NCBI GenBank assembly: GCA_023819255.1
Contig: JAMWBU010000015.1
Span: 1-42,830, forward strand
DNA length: 42,830 nt
Direction: 5' to 3'
Source of the DNA: Candidatus Omnitrophota bacterium
GTDB taxonomy: Bacteria > Ratteibacteria > UBA8468 > B48-G9 > DTJG01
Position 1 is the stretch's first letter. Each line of letters begins with the position of its first letter. The position numbers and the translations under genes were made by a program. Shown here piece by piece: positions 1-8,427 of this stretch. The notes under the pieces are model-generated. The model saw only the letters and a list, made by a program, of their open reading frames with translations, did not search any database and was not told the DNA's origin.

Positions 1-16
1 GGATGGCTCTGATACC

Positions 17-73
17 GGATTCAAAAAGATAGTAATCCTAAACAAAAAATCCAGAGGCTATCTTTTTGAATCC
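17..73. repeat. Perfect 16-bp inverted repeat at window edge
   Basis: GGATTCAAAAAGATAG at 17-32 is matched exactly by its reverse complement at 58-73, with a 25-nt loop. The right arm touches the stop codon of the truncated RND permease. It could be the end of a small mobile element, a terminator-like hairpin, or a fold-back artefact at a contig end. The 72 bases before the permease stop contain no gene that I can see. Confidence 0.7.
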
Positions 74-1773
74 TAGAGTACTCCCTTCGGTCGGATTCCT
101 TCGTCCGCGTTTGTTACCATTTCGAAGCCAATCAAGGGCACAAGCAAAAAGCTCATCGGTATAAGAACGAATACGATGATAAGAACTGCTTTTGGTTTTT
201 TTAGAAATTTTGTAAGCGCTGATTTATAAGCGTTTCTGAAACTATCAAATTTTCTTTCCGCATTTTTTGTCCATGTCTTTTCTTCAGTATCCTTTAAAAA
301 TTTTGTGGCAAGCATTGGTGTGAGCGTAAAAGCCACGCAAATTGCCAGTATTGTTGTATATATCTGAACCATGCCAAATTCCTTAAAAAACTGGCCTATC
401 AATCCTGACAAAAACACGATAGGCAAGAAAACCACCATATGGGTTATCATTGTGGCAACGACAGCGGAAGCTACCTCCGCTGTGCCTTTTTCTGCGGCGC
501 TGGCGGGTTCCTGTTTTAATTCTTTTCTGTGTCTGAAGATATTTTCTATAATGACGATAGAACTATCAACCACAATTCCAATAGAAAAAGTTAAGCTTGT
601 GAGTGTCATAATATTCAAGGTAAAACCTGAGATATAGGAAAGAAACAAAGCTCCTGTAAGAGAAACAGGAATAGCAATGCAAACAATAAGGGTGCTTCCC
701 ACGCTATATAAAAAGGCGAAAAGCACCAACCCTGTTAAAATTATTGATATGTAAAGCTTATGCCAGACATCTTCTACGGCACTGCGGATAAACTCTGAGG
801 TGTCAGCGACTACTTTTATTGATATGTCTTCTGGCAGTTGTTTTTTAATTTCCGGGAGGATTTTTTTTATATTTTCAGCCACCTCAATTGTGTTGGCGTC
901 AGGTTGTTTTTGAATGGTAATTCCAACAGATTCTTTTTGATTTGTTCTAACCTTATCGCGCTGTTCGGCGACTGCATCGTAAACCTGCGCAATCGCAGAC
1001 AAAGGAACAGTTCTAACATTTCCCATTGACATATCAAGTATCGGGATATTGATCGACTTTATTTCTTCAGTAGTTATAAACTCTGTATTCAACCTTCCTG
1101 ACACTTCTCTATCTGCGATTATATAATGGCCTGAAGGAATGTTGATATTTTCGAGTTTTAATCTTTGCGCAAGCGCTGTCAGATCCACGCCGTAATATGT
1201 TAGTTTGCCAGGTTGCGCAACAACCTTTATTTCTCTTTTTTCTCCTCCTATCAGATCAATCTTTCCGACTCCAAAAACTGTTTGCAACTTAATCTTGATA
1301 AAATTTTCTGTCAGATCATAAACCTTTTTCAGATCAGAACCAGAAACACTCAGATAGAGTACTGGTTGAGCATTTATATCAACCTTGAGGATTTCCGGTT
1401 GTTTCGCGTCATCCGGCAGGTCGCCCAGAATAGACGAGATTTTTTCTCGCACATCCGTTACAGCAATGTCAATAGATGAACCCATCTTGAATTGTGCAAT
1501 AACAATAGAAACACCTTCAATGGAGCTTGACCTTATATTTTTCAAATTATTTGTTGTGCTGATTGCGTCTTCAATTGGTTTTGTGACAAGAAGTTCCACT
1601 TGTTGCGGCCCTGCGCCAGGATAAACAGTCATTACCGTAACGATTGGGATATCAACTTTTGGCACAAGGTCGACTTTTAGCCTTGGAAAAGAAAAAAGTC
1701 CAAGTAGAATAATGATTAAAAAGAACACCAGAATCAGAACAGGCCTTTTTATAGATAATCTAACGATGTTCAT
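73..1773 (-). CDS. RND efflux transporter permease, truncated at C-terminus
   Basis: Inner-membrane proton-driven RND permease of the AcrB/MdtB (HAE1) type. The N-terminus has the usual first membrane helix followed by the porter region; the motif VYPGAGPQQVE is typical. After about residue 335 come the helices TM2 onward, including GIVVDSSIVIIEN near residue 400, whose Asp matches the proton-relay Asp of the family. The protein stops at 566 residues, whereas family members run to about 1000-1050, so the second half is missing. The sequence leaves the family pattern just after NADEG, in the loop following TM7, and stops at an inverted repeat. It overlaps the adaptor gene by 4 nt (ATGA). It is probably broken by an insertion, rearrangement or assembly edge and unlikely to work as it stands. 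Confidence 0.88.
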   Translation of the reverse strand: MNIVRLSIKRPVLILVFFLIIILLGLFSFPRLKVDLVPKVDIPIVTVMTVYPGAGPQQVELLVTKPIEDAISTTNNLKNIRSSSIEGVSIVIAQFKMGSSIDIAVTDVREKISSILGDLPDDAKQPEILKVDINAQPVLYLSVSGSDLKKVYDLTENFIKIKLQTVFGVGKIDLIGGEKREIKVVAQPGKLTYYGVDLTALAQRLKLENINIPSGHYIIADREVSGRLNTEFITTEEIKSINIPILDMSMGNVRTVPLSAIAQVYDAVAEQRDKVRTNQKESVGITIQKQPDANTIEVAENIKKILPEIKKQLPEDISIKVVADTSEFIRSAVEDVWHKLYISIILTGLVLFAFLYSVGSTLIVCIAIPVSLTGALFLSYISGFTLNIMTLTSLTFSIGIVVDSSIVIIENIFRHRKELKQEPASAAEKGTAEVASAVVATMITHMVVFLPIVFLSGLIGQFFKEFGMVQIYTTILAICVAFTLTPMLATKFLKDTEEKTWTKNAERKFDSFRNAYKSALTKFLKKPKAVLIIVFVLIPMSFLLVPLIGFEMVTNADEGIRPKGVL

Positions 1774-2921
1774 TGTAGGATTACTTCTTTGACAATTTTT
1801 ACCCTGCTACCTGATGAAAGATTTTCTTTGCCAGAGGCAACTACCTTATCTCCGGCAGAAACGCCGGATTCCAATTCTATTTTCCCTGCAAAATTCTGGC
1901 CGGTTTTTACTTCCACCTTTTTCGTCTTATTATTTTCAACGATATAGATATAATTTTTCCCTGCTTCTTCAAAAACCGCTTCTTCAGGCACAATGAAAGC
2001 ATTATCTTTTCGGTTAACAATGATCCTGGCTTTTGCAAACATACCAGGTTTGATTAGCGGATTTGCAAAAGGTAGTGAAACATACACAATAAACATCCTT
2101 GTTTTTGGATCAGGCGCTCCGGAGATTTTTGTGATTTTGCCATTAACTTTTTCCTCTCCGAGCGCGTCAATTTCAACTTCAACGTTTTGACCTGTTTTGA
2201 GTTTAGGAATATAAATTTCAGGAACCTTCATCTGGGCATTGAGTTTTTTTATGTTATAGATTGTCATTAAAATTTGCCCAGGACCAACAACCTCGCCTGT
2301 TTCCACTCTTTTGTTTCCAATAATTCCATCGAATGGAGCTTCTATAACACAGTCGTTTATCTGAATATCAATCAATCGTAAATTATCTTTTATAATCTGA
2401 ATATTTTTTTGAGCAGACTCGTAATTTTTTTGAAGGGTTTCAAGCTTCACCTGATATCCTTCGAACTGTTTTTGTGAGATGACGTCTTCTTTATACAGTT
2501 CTTCCATTCGTTTTACATCTTTTTGCGCATCGAGCATCTGTATATTTATTGCATCGAGATTTGCTTGAGCCATCAATATTTGATTTTGAATCTGGATTTT
2601 TTGAATTTTTAGCTGTGAGTCGTCGATGGTTACAAGATTCTGGCCCTTTTTGACAAACATTCCTGCGTCTGCATTCACAGACACAACCCTTCCTGGAATT
2701 TTTGCAGATATATTTGCTTCTTCGTCGGCTCCTGTGGTTCCTACAACAATGACTTCATTTGAATGTTCCTGTGGTTTAATCACAAAAACATCCACAGGAA
2801 TTCCTGTTTCTTTCTGCAATTGGCTCAAACCTGGTGCGGCTTTTTGTGTCAATTTATGATAAAGGCGAAAAGCAAATATAAGCAAAAATAAAATGACAAG
2901 AATCGCAAGTATTTTTTTCAT
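1770..2921 (-). CDS. RND efflux periplasmic adaptor subunit (MFP/HlyD family)
   Basis: Membrane fusion protein linking an RND permease to an outer-membrane channel. A single N-terminal signal/anchor helix (MKKILAILVILFLLIFAF) is followed by a lipoyl-like half (GRVVSVNADAGMFVKKGQ), a coiled-coil hairpin at roughly residues 100-185 rich in Gln, Lys and Asp, the second lipoyl half (APFDGIIGNKRVETGEVV), a beta-barrel region and a membrane-proximal domain. The length of 383 aa is normal. It starts at an ATG preceded by AAGGTG at 5-nt spacing and overlaps the permease by 4 nt. No outer-membrane TolC-like gene is present in the window. The substrate cannot be told from the sequence. Confidence 0.92.
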   Translation of the reverse strand: MKKILAILVILFLLIFAFRLYHKLTQKAAPGLSQLQKETGIPVDVFVIKPQEHSNEVIVVGTTGADEEANISAKIPGRVVSVNADAGMFVKKGQNLVTIDDSQLKIQKIQIQNQILMAQANLDAINIQMLDAQKDVKRMEELYKEDVISQKQFEGYQVKLETLQKNYESAQKNIQIIKDNLRLIDIQINDCVIEAPFDGIIGNKRVETGEVVGPGQILMTIYNIKKLNAQMKVPEIYIPKLKTGQNVEVEIDALGEEKVNGKITKISGAPDPKTRMFIVYVSLPFANPLIKPGMFAKARIIVNRKDNAFIVPEEAVFEEAGKNYIYIVENNKTKKVEVKTGQNFAGKIELESGVSAGDKVVASGKENLSSGSRVKIVKEVILQ

Positions 2922-2959
2922 AGTAGCACCTTGGGACAGGTTTCTTTTTTTAACAGAAA

Positions 2960-2988
2960 ATGTTACCTCAATTCAGGCGCAAAGTCAA
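2960..2988 (-). promoter_or_regulatory. Sigma-70-like promoter for RND adaptor/permease
   Basis: On the minus strand TTGACT (2988-2983) and TAACAT (2965-2960) are separated by exactly 17 nt. Transcription would begin near 2953, giving a leader of about 30 nt that holds the AAGGTG ribosome-binding site. It lies between the end of the UROD-like gene and the adaptor, so the efflux genes can be transcribed on their own. Confidence 0.6.
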
Positions 2989-3046
2989 AAAACCAGATTG
3001 CCTTATATTTTCAAGCTTTTGTATAATCCCTGAATAAAGCTATTGT

Positions 3047-4129
3047 TTATTCAATGGGTAGCTTTTCTCTGACAAAATTTATTATAAAATCTTGTTCTTT
3101 TTTGTTTTTACACTCGCACAACAGGAAAAACCTTCCCTGAGATAAAATACCGGCTTTCTTCTTTATTGATTCAGCGTCAGCAACAATCATAACAATTTTT
3201 TTTTGCGCTCCGTAGAGCAGTTTATCAAGAATATCGATGGCTTGCGGTGTATTGGGATCAGGTCTCCAGTTATAAATCGTCAAATGTTTCATATCACTGA
3301 TGTTTTTCATCTGATGGTATGCCTGCGTATGTATATGAAGAAACCCACCTTGGAATCTTTCAAATACTGCGTTTGTATACGGAGCGCCGAACTCGGCATA
3401 GTGCTGGGCTGAAAGAAGCCCTGCAGCATCGTCACTCAAGAACTCAAGGCCTTTTTCCATCCACAGATATCCTGCCACTACTCCATGGTTCTGTTTCTGG
3501 ATATTTTTTTCAATCAAGTCGTAGGCCCATCTGAGTGCCTCGTCGCATCTTTTTATAAGCTTATGGACTTTTTCAGGGCAATTATAAATATCAATAAAAA
3601 TGTCCGAACCCCTGAGTATAAAGGCCAGTTCCAGTGGCGAATGATAACCTGAAAGATATACATAACACTTATTTTTCATTCTTTTCGTTGCGTATTCCAT
3701 GCCAGCCAGGGCGATGTCTATGTACCGATTGTCTTTTTTCCAGGTAAAATCTATTGTTTCATCAATACTTTTCCCGACAGGTTCGATCCAGGATGTGTCT
3801 GCTCCAAATTTCAATGATCCGATGATCATTCCCGCGAAGATTCCAGATCCATAGCGAAGTGGTAAAACCGGGATTGAATCATCTAAATAATTGCTGCGGT
3901 ATCGGTATAATTTTTCACTTCTGTCGCAGAGAAGTTTTGGAAGTAGCAGCATATCTTTTTCAAAATCAAATTCTTCAAGCGCTGGAATTTTTACAGAATT
4001 TATGATTTCATTTTCTTCAGGTAAAAAGGTATAAATAAGACAACCCTTTTTAGCGGATTGTATTTTTTTGTGTCTTTCGATGGTTTCAGCAAAATTTTCT
4101 TTGAACTCTAATGATTTTATGTTGTTCAA
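3047..4129 (-). CDS. Uroporphyrinogen decarboxylase (UROD) superfamily protein
   Basis: 360 aa with the overall pattern of UROD-fold proteins: a central section with MIIGSLKFGADTSWIEP, a later YLSGYHSPLELAFILRG segment, and a C-terminal barrel segment with HIHTQAYHQM and NWRPDPNTPQAID. It lacks the N-terminal arginine-rich PVWMMRQAGR-type motif of heme-pathway HemE, so haem synthesis is unlikely. Relatives of this kind in PVC-type bacteria sit in carbohydrate loci and have no settled function; some UROD-fold proteins are corrinoid methyltransferases. The start is TTG, overlapping the stop of the upstream glycosidase as TTGA, with AAGG about 6 nt before it. The pairing suggests a role connected with sugars or glycosides; this is inference. 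Confidence 0.75.
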   Translation of the reverse strand: MNNIKSLEFKENFAETIERHKKIQSAKKGCLIYTFLPEENEIINSVKIPALEEFDFEKDMLLLPKLLCDRSEKLYRYRSNYLDDSIPVLPLRYGSGIFAGMIIGSLKFGADTSWIEPVGKSIDETIDFTWKKDNRYIDIALAGMEYATKRMKNKCYVYLSGYHSPLELAFILRGSDIFIDIYNCPEKVHKLIKRCDEALRWAYDLIEKNIQKQNHGVVAGYLWMEKGLEFLSDDAAGLLSAQHYAEFGAPYTNAVFERFQGGFLHIHTQAYHQMKNISDMKHLTIYNWRPDPNTPQAIDILDKLLYGAQKKIVMIVADAESIKKKAGILSQGRFFLLCECKNKKEQDFIINFVREKLPIE

Positions 4130-5838
4130 TTCTTTTCCTTTCTTAGCTCATTAAGAATTGCCACATATATTGCTGCGCTCCACTGATAATCAGCAATCGT
4201 TCTTGTCCATCCTTTTTTGCCAAGCCAGTCCTTTCTCGGAAGGTCTCGCGGCGCAATTTGGTTGTCAGGATCATAAAACTCAAAAATCGAGCCCTTTTTC
4301 AGATACCAGTTCTCTACAGCTTTTTTTGTCCTCCAGATTAACTGTTTCGCAACTTTTTTTAATCCGTATCTCATCAAACCACTGTAAATCATAAAATTAT
4401 AATTTAACCAGGTCCCTCCCCTCCACATATCTTTTGAAAAGGTCTCCTCGTTTTTTGCGACAGATGGAAGAGGCATATTTGTCCAGAATAAATCCTTGCT
4501 TTTAAGTTTTTCAATCAGTTTTCTCGCTTTTTCTTTTTCAGGTATGCCTGCGAAAAGTGGCAGAAAGGAGGCAACAGTCTTTATTCTCACAAATTCGCCA
4601 TTACGTTTTCTGTCATAATAAAAACCATCCTGTTTGTCCCACAAAAATTTATTGACCATCATTTTTCTTTCATTTGCGATGGCTCTCCAGACATCTGATT
4701 CTTCTTTCCTTCCCAGAATCTTTGCGATTTCTGAAAGTTGCTCCATTTCATTTATTGCGAAGCAATTCAGATCAATTGCAGCGACAGGCTCGCTGGGTGT
4801 TATTGCATCAAATCTTGGCGAATTATCCATTCCGCATTCTCCGCATTTTGACACTGAGCTGTCTTTGATAGTCCATTCAAGAAGTCCGTCTTTATCTCTG
4901 TCCCTGTTTTCATAAAGCCATTTTATGTACTTCGAAATCGCAAGATGAATAATTTCAAGAAATTCATAGTTTTTTGTTTTCTTAAACAGTTTCAATCCTG
5001 CCCAGGCAAATAACGGTGGTTGCGTGAGATCTTCATAAATGCGGCTCTTTTCCGGACCCATTGTTATTGAAATAAAACCGTCCTTTCTCTGACAGCTTAA
5101 TACAGCCATAAGCGTGCTTTCTGCCAGTTTCAGCGAGATAAAACTATTTCCAAGTGTGTGGAAAGCAGAATCCCAGAACCACATGTATCTGTGTGGCCAC
5201 CTATCAGGAGTTGTCCAGAGATATTTTATTTTGCCCTGGGCGCTTTCACAATTGACCTTCATCACTGAAATTGCTTTGAGATAGGTTTTTTCTTCTTTTT
5301 CATTCGTAAATTTCGGTTTAAAAACCTTATCAAAGAAATTCAATTTCTTTCTTATTTCTCTTTCTATGGAAATTTCATTCAAATGAAAAATAGCTTTTTT
5401 GAACGCAGTTTCTTTATTTTTGCGGTCATAAGCAAACGAGAATTTTTTATTTTTTTCATCCATCAGCAGAACGAGCGCGCCATTTTTAGTTTTCAGTGCT
5501 GAAGCTACATATTTTTTTTTCTTTTCCTGGGTTGAATTTTCGAGATATGGAATAAAAGGGTCGCTATAATTTCCGACTATTGTATCCTTTTCGGAAAAAA
5601 CAATGTTAATTTGCGGGTTTTTTGTAATGATGATGTCCGAACTTATTATTTCTGGCTTGATATTTCTATGTTTTTCTATATTCCTGATGCCAAATTTTAT
5701 ATTTTCTTCTGCCCTGAAAACGAAATTTCCAAATTCAGATGTTGTTCCGGCAATAAAAGGATAATTCCAGTCGGTTTTTCCTTCCAGCCCCGAGAACGCA
5801 AAAATTGTTTCCTCTCCCCAGACATCAGGATATTTCAT
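4126..5838 (-). CDS. Glycoside hydrolase, GH63/mannosylglycerate-hydrolase-like
   Basis: 570 aa. An N-terminal beta-rich region (about 1-170) is followed by an (alpha/alpha)6 barrel. Barrel motifs are MWFWDSAFHTLG (about 219-230), MDNSPRFD (337-344), whose first Asp matches the general acid of GH63-like enzymes, WRGGTWLNYN, and GSIFEFYDP near 516-524, whose Glu fits the general base. The pattern recalls alpha-glucosidase/trehalase-like enzymes and mannosylglycerate hydrolase; the substrate is uncertain. There is no obvious signal peptide, so a cytoplasmic enzyme is likely. The start ATG is preceded by GGAGAGG. Its stop overlaps the TTG start of the UROD-like gene, so the two are co-translated. 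Confidence 0.82.
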   Translation of the reverse strand: MKYPDVWGEETIFAFSGLEGKTDWNYPFIAGTTSEFGNFVFRAEENIKFGIRNIEKHRNIKPEIISSDIIITKNPQINIVFSEKDTIVGNYSDPFIPYLENSTQEKKKKYVASALKTKNGALVLLMDEKNKKFSFAYDRKNKETAFKKAIFHLNEISIEREIRKKLNFFDKVFKPKFTNEKEEKTYLKAISVMKVNCESAQGKIKYLWTTPDRWPHRYMWFWDSAFHTLGNSFISLKLAESTLMAVLSCQRKDGFISITMGPEKSRIYEDLTQPPLFAWAGLKLFKKTKNYEFLEIIHLAISKYIKWLYENRDRDKDGLLEWTIKDSSVSKCGECGMDNSPRFDAITPSEPVAAIDLNCFAINEMEQLSEIAKILGRKEESDVWRAIANERKMMVNKFLWDKQDGFYYDRKRNGEFVRIKTVASFLPLFAGIPEKEKARKLIEKLKSKDLFWTNMPLPSVAKNEETFSKDMWRGGTWLNYNFMIYSGLMRYGLKKVAKQLIWRTKKAVENWYLKKGSIFEFYDPDNQIAPRDLPRKDWLGKKGWTRTIADYQWSAAIYVAILNELRKEKN

Positions 5839-5865
5839 TTTTTTCCTCTCCGGTGATTCCTAAGA

Positions 5866-5890
5866 ATTATACCAGAATTTCACAGTCGGA
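5866..5890 (-). promoter_or_regulatory. Extended -10 promoter for glycosidase/UROD-like operon
   Basis: TGGTATAAT on the minus strand (-10 hexamer at 5871-5866) is an exact extended -10 element. The -35 region is weak (TTTATC-like, about 17 nt upstream). Transcription would begin near 5859, leaving a leader of about 20 nt with the GGAGAGG ribosome-binding site. Confidence 0.5.
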
Positions 5891-6067
5891 TAAAATTTTG
5901 AATTCATGCGCCACAAAACAGTTACCCAGAAGATACTTGAAAACTGTTGACGCTTATGAAAAAGCTCTTAATGGCATCAAAAACTTAATCAGGGTCAGCA
6001 AATGTGATAATTCTGATAATGTTGTATTTTACAATATACGCTTATGCATCTCTTTTGCAATCATATT

Positions 6068-6096
6068 TTGACGGATTCTGAAAAATTTTATATACT
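6068..6096 (+). promoter_or_regulatory. Promoter giving a leaderless pseudopilin mRNA
   Basis: TTGACG (6068-6073), a 17-nt spacer, and TATACT (6091-6096). The gene's ATG begins at 6103, six bases after the -10 box, where transcription should start. There is no ribosome-binding site and no room for one. The mRNA is therefore predicted to be leaderless or nearly so. Confidence 0.65.
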
Positions 6097-6102
6097 TAAA
6101 TT

Positions 6103-7854
6103 ATGAAAATAAAGGGATTTACACTGACCGAAATAGCCACTGTTGCCGCGATTGTTTCAAGTCTTTCTGTTGGCGGGTACCATCTGGTAAAAAAAGGCCA
6201 GGACTCCGTTTGTATTAATAATCTTAAGCAGATTGGCCAGGCAATAGCAATGTTTGAAGCAGATCACGGTGATTTTCCTGTTGCGGCTTTTTATCCCAGA
6301 GATGCGGCGGACCCACGAGGTATCCATAATTTGCTGAAAAAATACGGAGCCACAGCCCAGCTTTTTTTCTGTCCGTCGATATCTTCGGATTTTAATAAAT
6401 ATGGAACAAATTATCTGTGGAACGAGGCGGTAAGAAATAATAGGCCATCTGACCTTTCAAGGTTATGGTTGATGACAGAGATAACATCTCTTTATCCAGA
6501 GCTGCCAACACCTCACACAGGAGGGTACGGCATTCTTTATGCTGATGGGCACGCCGCAATTGCAAGGGATTTCAGTTTTCCTAAATTTGAAAGGCCAGCG
6601 CTTGCTTCTAACATTTCAACTGAGAAACAGAAGGAAGAATCATCAGAACAAAAAAAGGAGGAAACTCAGGAAGAAAAATCTGTGTCAAGGTTTGGTTCAT
6701 ACTCTATTGTGAACATTTCGCCAGTAGTTCAGGCAGGTAAACCGGTTACCATCGCTATAAAAGCCGTTGATGTGCAGGGTAAAATATATGATAGCAATGA
6801 AAAGCTTCGGATACTCGATTTTACTCAGACAGTTGAGCCCTCTGAAGTAGTTCTGCAAAATGGCATAGCAAACACGATGGTGATTTTCAAGAAATCGCAT
6901 TCGAGCAATGTTTTAACAGCGATTGATTCTAAGGGAAGATGGAGCAGTTCAAACGAATTTGTGGTTGAACCTGCTCAGGCAGCGTCAATCGAGATTATTC
7001 CGCCGGATATTGTTTATGCTGGCGATGTTGCCAGTTTCAGGGTCGTTCTCAGAGATGTTTACGGTAATGTAATTTCAAAAGAGGGTATCGGGATTTCAAC
7101 TTTTGTTGGAACGCAGGCGGATTATCCCGTCGATGTTATTTCAGACGCCACAGGACAGATTGTTGTGCCTGTTATGTTTCGAAAGGCAGGCGAAGCGAAA
7201 ATTTCTTTTTCAGTTAAGGGCACAGTAGTTAAAGAATCCTGTTCGATAAAGGTGAGACCAGGACCTGTTGACAGATTTGAAATAAGCGAGATAAAATCGC
7301 CTGTTGAAGCAGGAAAGGTAATTTCAATCACAATAAAAGCACTTGATAAATATGGAAACAGAACAAAAGGGTTTATGTTTTCAACTGACAAGAAAATTCC
7401 TGTGTATGTCCAGGAAGATATGTCTTCAGGAATATGGATGGAAACAATAAAATTTGAAAAAGCGGTTTCAGAAACCTTTATCGAGGTAAGTGATGGAATG
7501 GGACACACGGGAAAATCCAATCTTTTTTCTGTTGTTCCATCATATCCGGTAGAAATTAAATTACTTTCTGAAAATCTGGTTTTTATAGAAAATCAGGAAT
7601 CAAAAATTGAATTTTCGGTTCTGGACAGATATGGAAACTATGTTCCGGAACTGGAATCGAAATTTCAGGTTGATGGCGTCGCAGAATATAAAATTTCGCG
7701 GAATCAAGAATGCTATGTTTTGATTGTGAAATTCAATAACCCTGGAAAAAAGAATGTAAAAATATTCTTCAAGCCAGAAGATATGCGACAACTATCTCTT
7801 GAATTCTCTGCCGATGTGCTGCCAAGAAAACCGGTTTTGAAAAAAGGAGAATGA
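6103..7854 (+). CDS. H-X9-DG pseudopilin fused to four Ig-like repeats
   Basis: 583 aa surface or periplasmic protein. Residues 1-25 form a type IV prepilin signal: KIKG followed by FTLTEIATVAA, with cleavage expected after Gly5 and Glu at mature position 5. The pilin body ends in a HTGGYGILYADG motif (His138, Asp148, Gly149), an exact match to the H-X9-DG pattern of pseudopilins common in Planctomycetes and Lentisphaerae. A charged Lys/Glu linker (170-196) leads to four repeats of about 90-95 aa (199-290, 293-386, 388-479, 480-575). Each repeat begins with a pattern like AGKxVxIxIKAxDxYGN, as in bacterial Ig-like/invasin-type domains. Normal family members end near residue 200-250, so the tail is an addition. 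Its own promoter lies upstream; yfcE follows directly (TGA then ATG). Confidence 0.85.
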   Translation: MKIKGFTLTEIATVAAIVSSLSVGGYHLVKKGQDSVCINNLKQIGQAIAMFEADHGDFPVAAFYPRDAADPRGIHNLLKKYGATAQLFFCPSISSDFNKYGTNYLWNEAVRNNRPSDLSRLWLMTEITSLYPELPTPHTGGYGILYADGHAAIARDFSFPKFERPALASNISTEKQKEESSEQKKEETQEEKSVSRFGSYSIVNISPVVQAGKPVTIAIKAVDVQGKIYDSNEKLRILDFTQTVEPSEVVLQNGIANTMVIFKKSHSSNVLTAIDSKGRWSSSNEFVVEPAQAASIEIIPPDIVYAGDVASFRVVLRDVYGNVISKEGIGISTFVGTQADYPVDVISDATGQIVVPVMFRKAGEAKISFSVKGTVVKESCSIKVRPGPVDRFEISEIKSPVEAGKVISITIKALDKYGNRTKGFMFSTDKKIPVYVQEDMSSGIWMETIKFEKAVSETFIEVSDGMGHTGKSNLFSVVPSYPVEIKLLSENLVFIENQESKIEFSVLDRYGNYVPELESKFQVDGVAEYKISRNQECYVLIVKFNNPGKKNVKIFFKPEDMRQLSLEFSADVLPRKPVLKKGE

Positions 7855-8406
7855 ATGGCTATTCTGGTAATCAGCGATACGCATGGCTCTGTCGACGCCT
7901 GGGCAAAGGTAAAGAAATATTTAAACAACAATATCGATTGTATGTTCCATGCAGGCGATATCTATTATTTTGGTCCGAGAAATTCAATTCCTGAAGGGCA
8001 TGCGCCGGGCTTATTATCTTCAGAACTGAATTCATTAAGCATTCCGATGATATGTTCAAAGGGAAACTGCGATTCTGATGTTGACCAGCTTGTTAGCTCG
8101 TTTCCTCTGTGCAATCCATTCGGATTTGCTTTGATCCAGGGGAAAAGGATACTTATTACACATGGCCATCATTATACGCAGGAACAACTTTTGAATCTTG
8201 CAATACAGTGGAAGCTGGATATTGTCATCACCGGTCATACCCACATTGCGCGTCTTGAAAAAGTGAATGATGTTGTTTTTCTTAATCCGGGCAGTTGCGC
8301 TCTTCCGAAAAATTTTCCGGGAATTGGCGTTGTTGATGATAATTCAGTTGAACTTATCAATTTGCTTGATGGCTCCTGTGTTGAAAGGATAGATCTTTCC
8401 AGATAA
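7855..8406 (+). CDS. yfcE: YfcE/MJ0936-type metallophosphoesterase
   Basis: 183 aa cytoplasmic phosphodiesterase of the calcineurin-like fold. All metal-binding motifs are present in order: SDTHG near the start, HAGD, KGNCD, THGHHY and TGHTH, followed by LNPGSC. The length matches the YfcE family. The enzymes hydrolyse artificial phosphodiesters; the natural substrate is unsettled. The start ATG abuts the pseudopilin stop, with AAGGAG inside the upstream gene's last codons, so the two are coupled. I see no functional link to the pilin other than co-transcription. Confidence 0.9.
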   Translation: MAILVISDTHGSVDAWAKVKKYLNNNIDCMFHAGDIYYFGPRNSIPEGHAPGLLSSELNSLSIPMICSKGNCDSDVDQLVSSFPLCNPFGFALIQGKRILITHGHHYTQEQLLNLAIQWKLDIVITGHTHIARLEKVNDVVFLNPGSCALPKNFPGIGVVDDNSVELINLLDGSCVERIDLSR

Positions 8407-8427
8407 ATCTGCTCAGCAAATAATGAG

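Noticed and set aside
3032..3052. GAATAAA/TTTATTC hairpin at the end of the UROD-like gene as a terminator
   Set aside because: A seven-pair AT-rich stem overlapping the stop codon, with no U tract; not convincing.
3047..4129. HemE, the haem-pathway uroporphyrinogen decarboxylase
   Set aside because: The N-terminal arginine-rich substrate motif is absent and no other haem genes are nearby.
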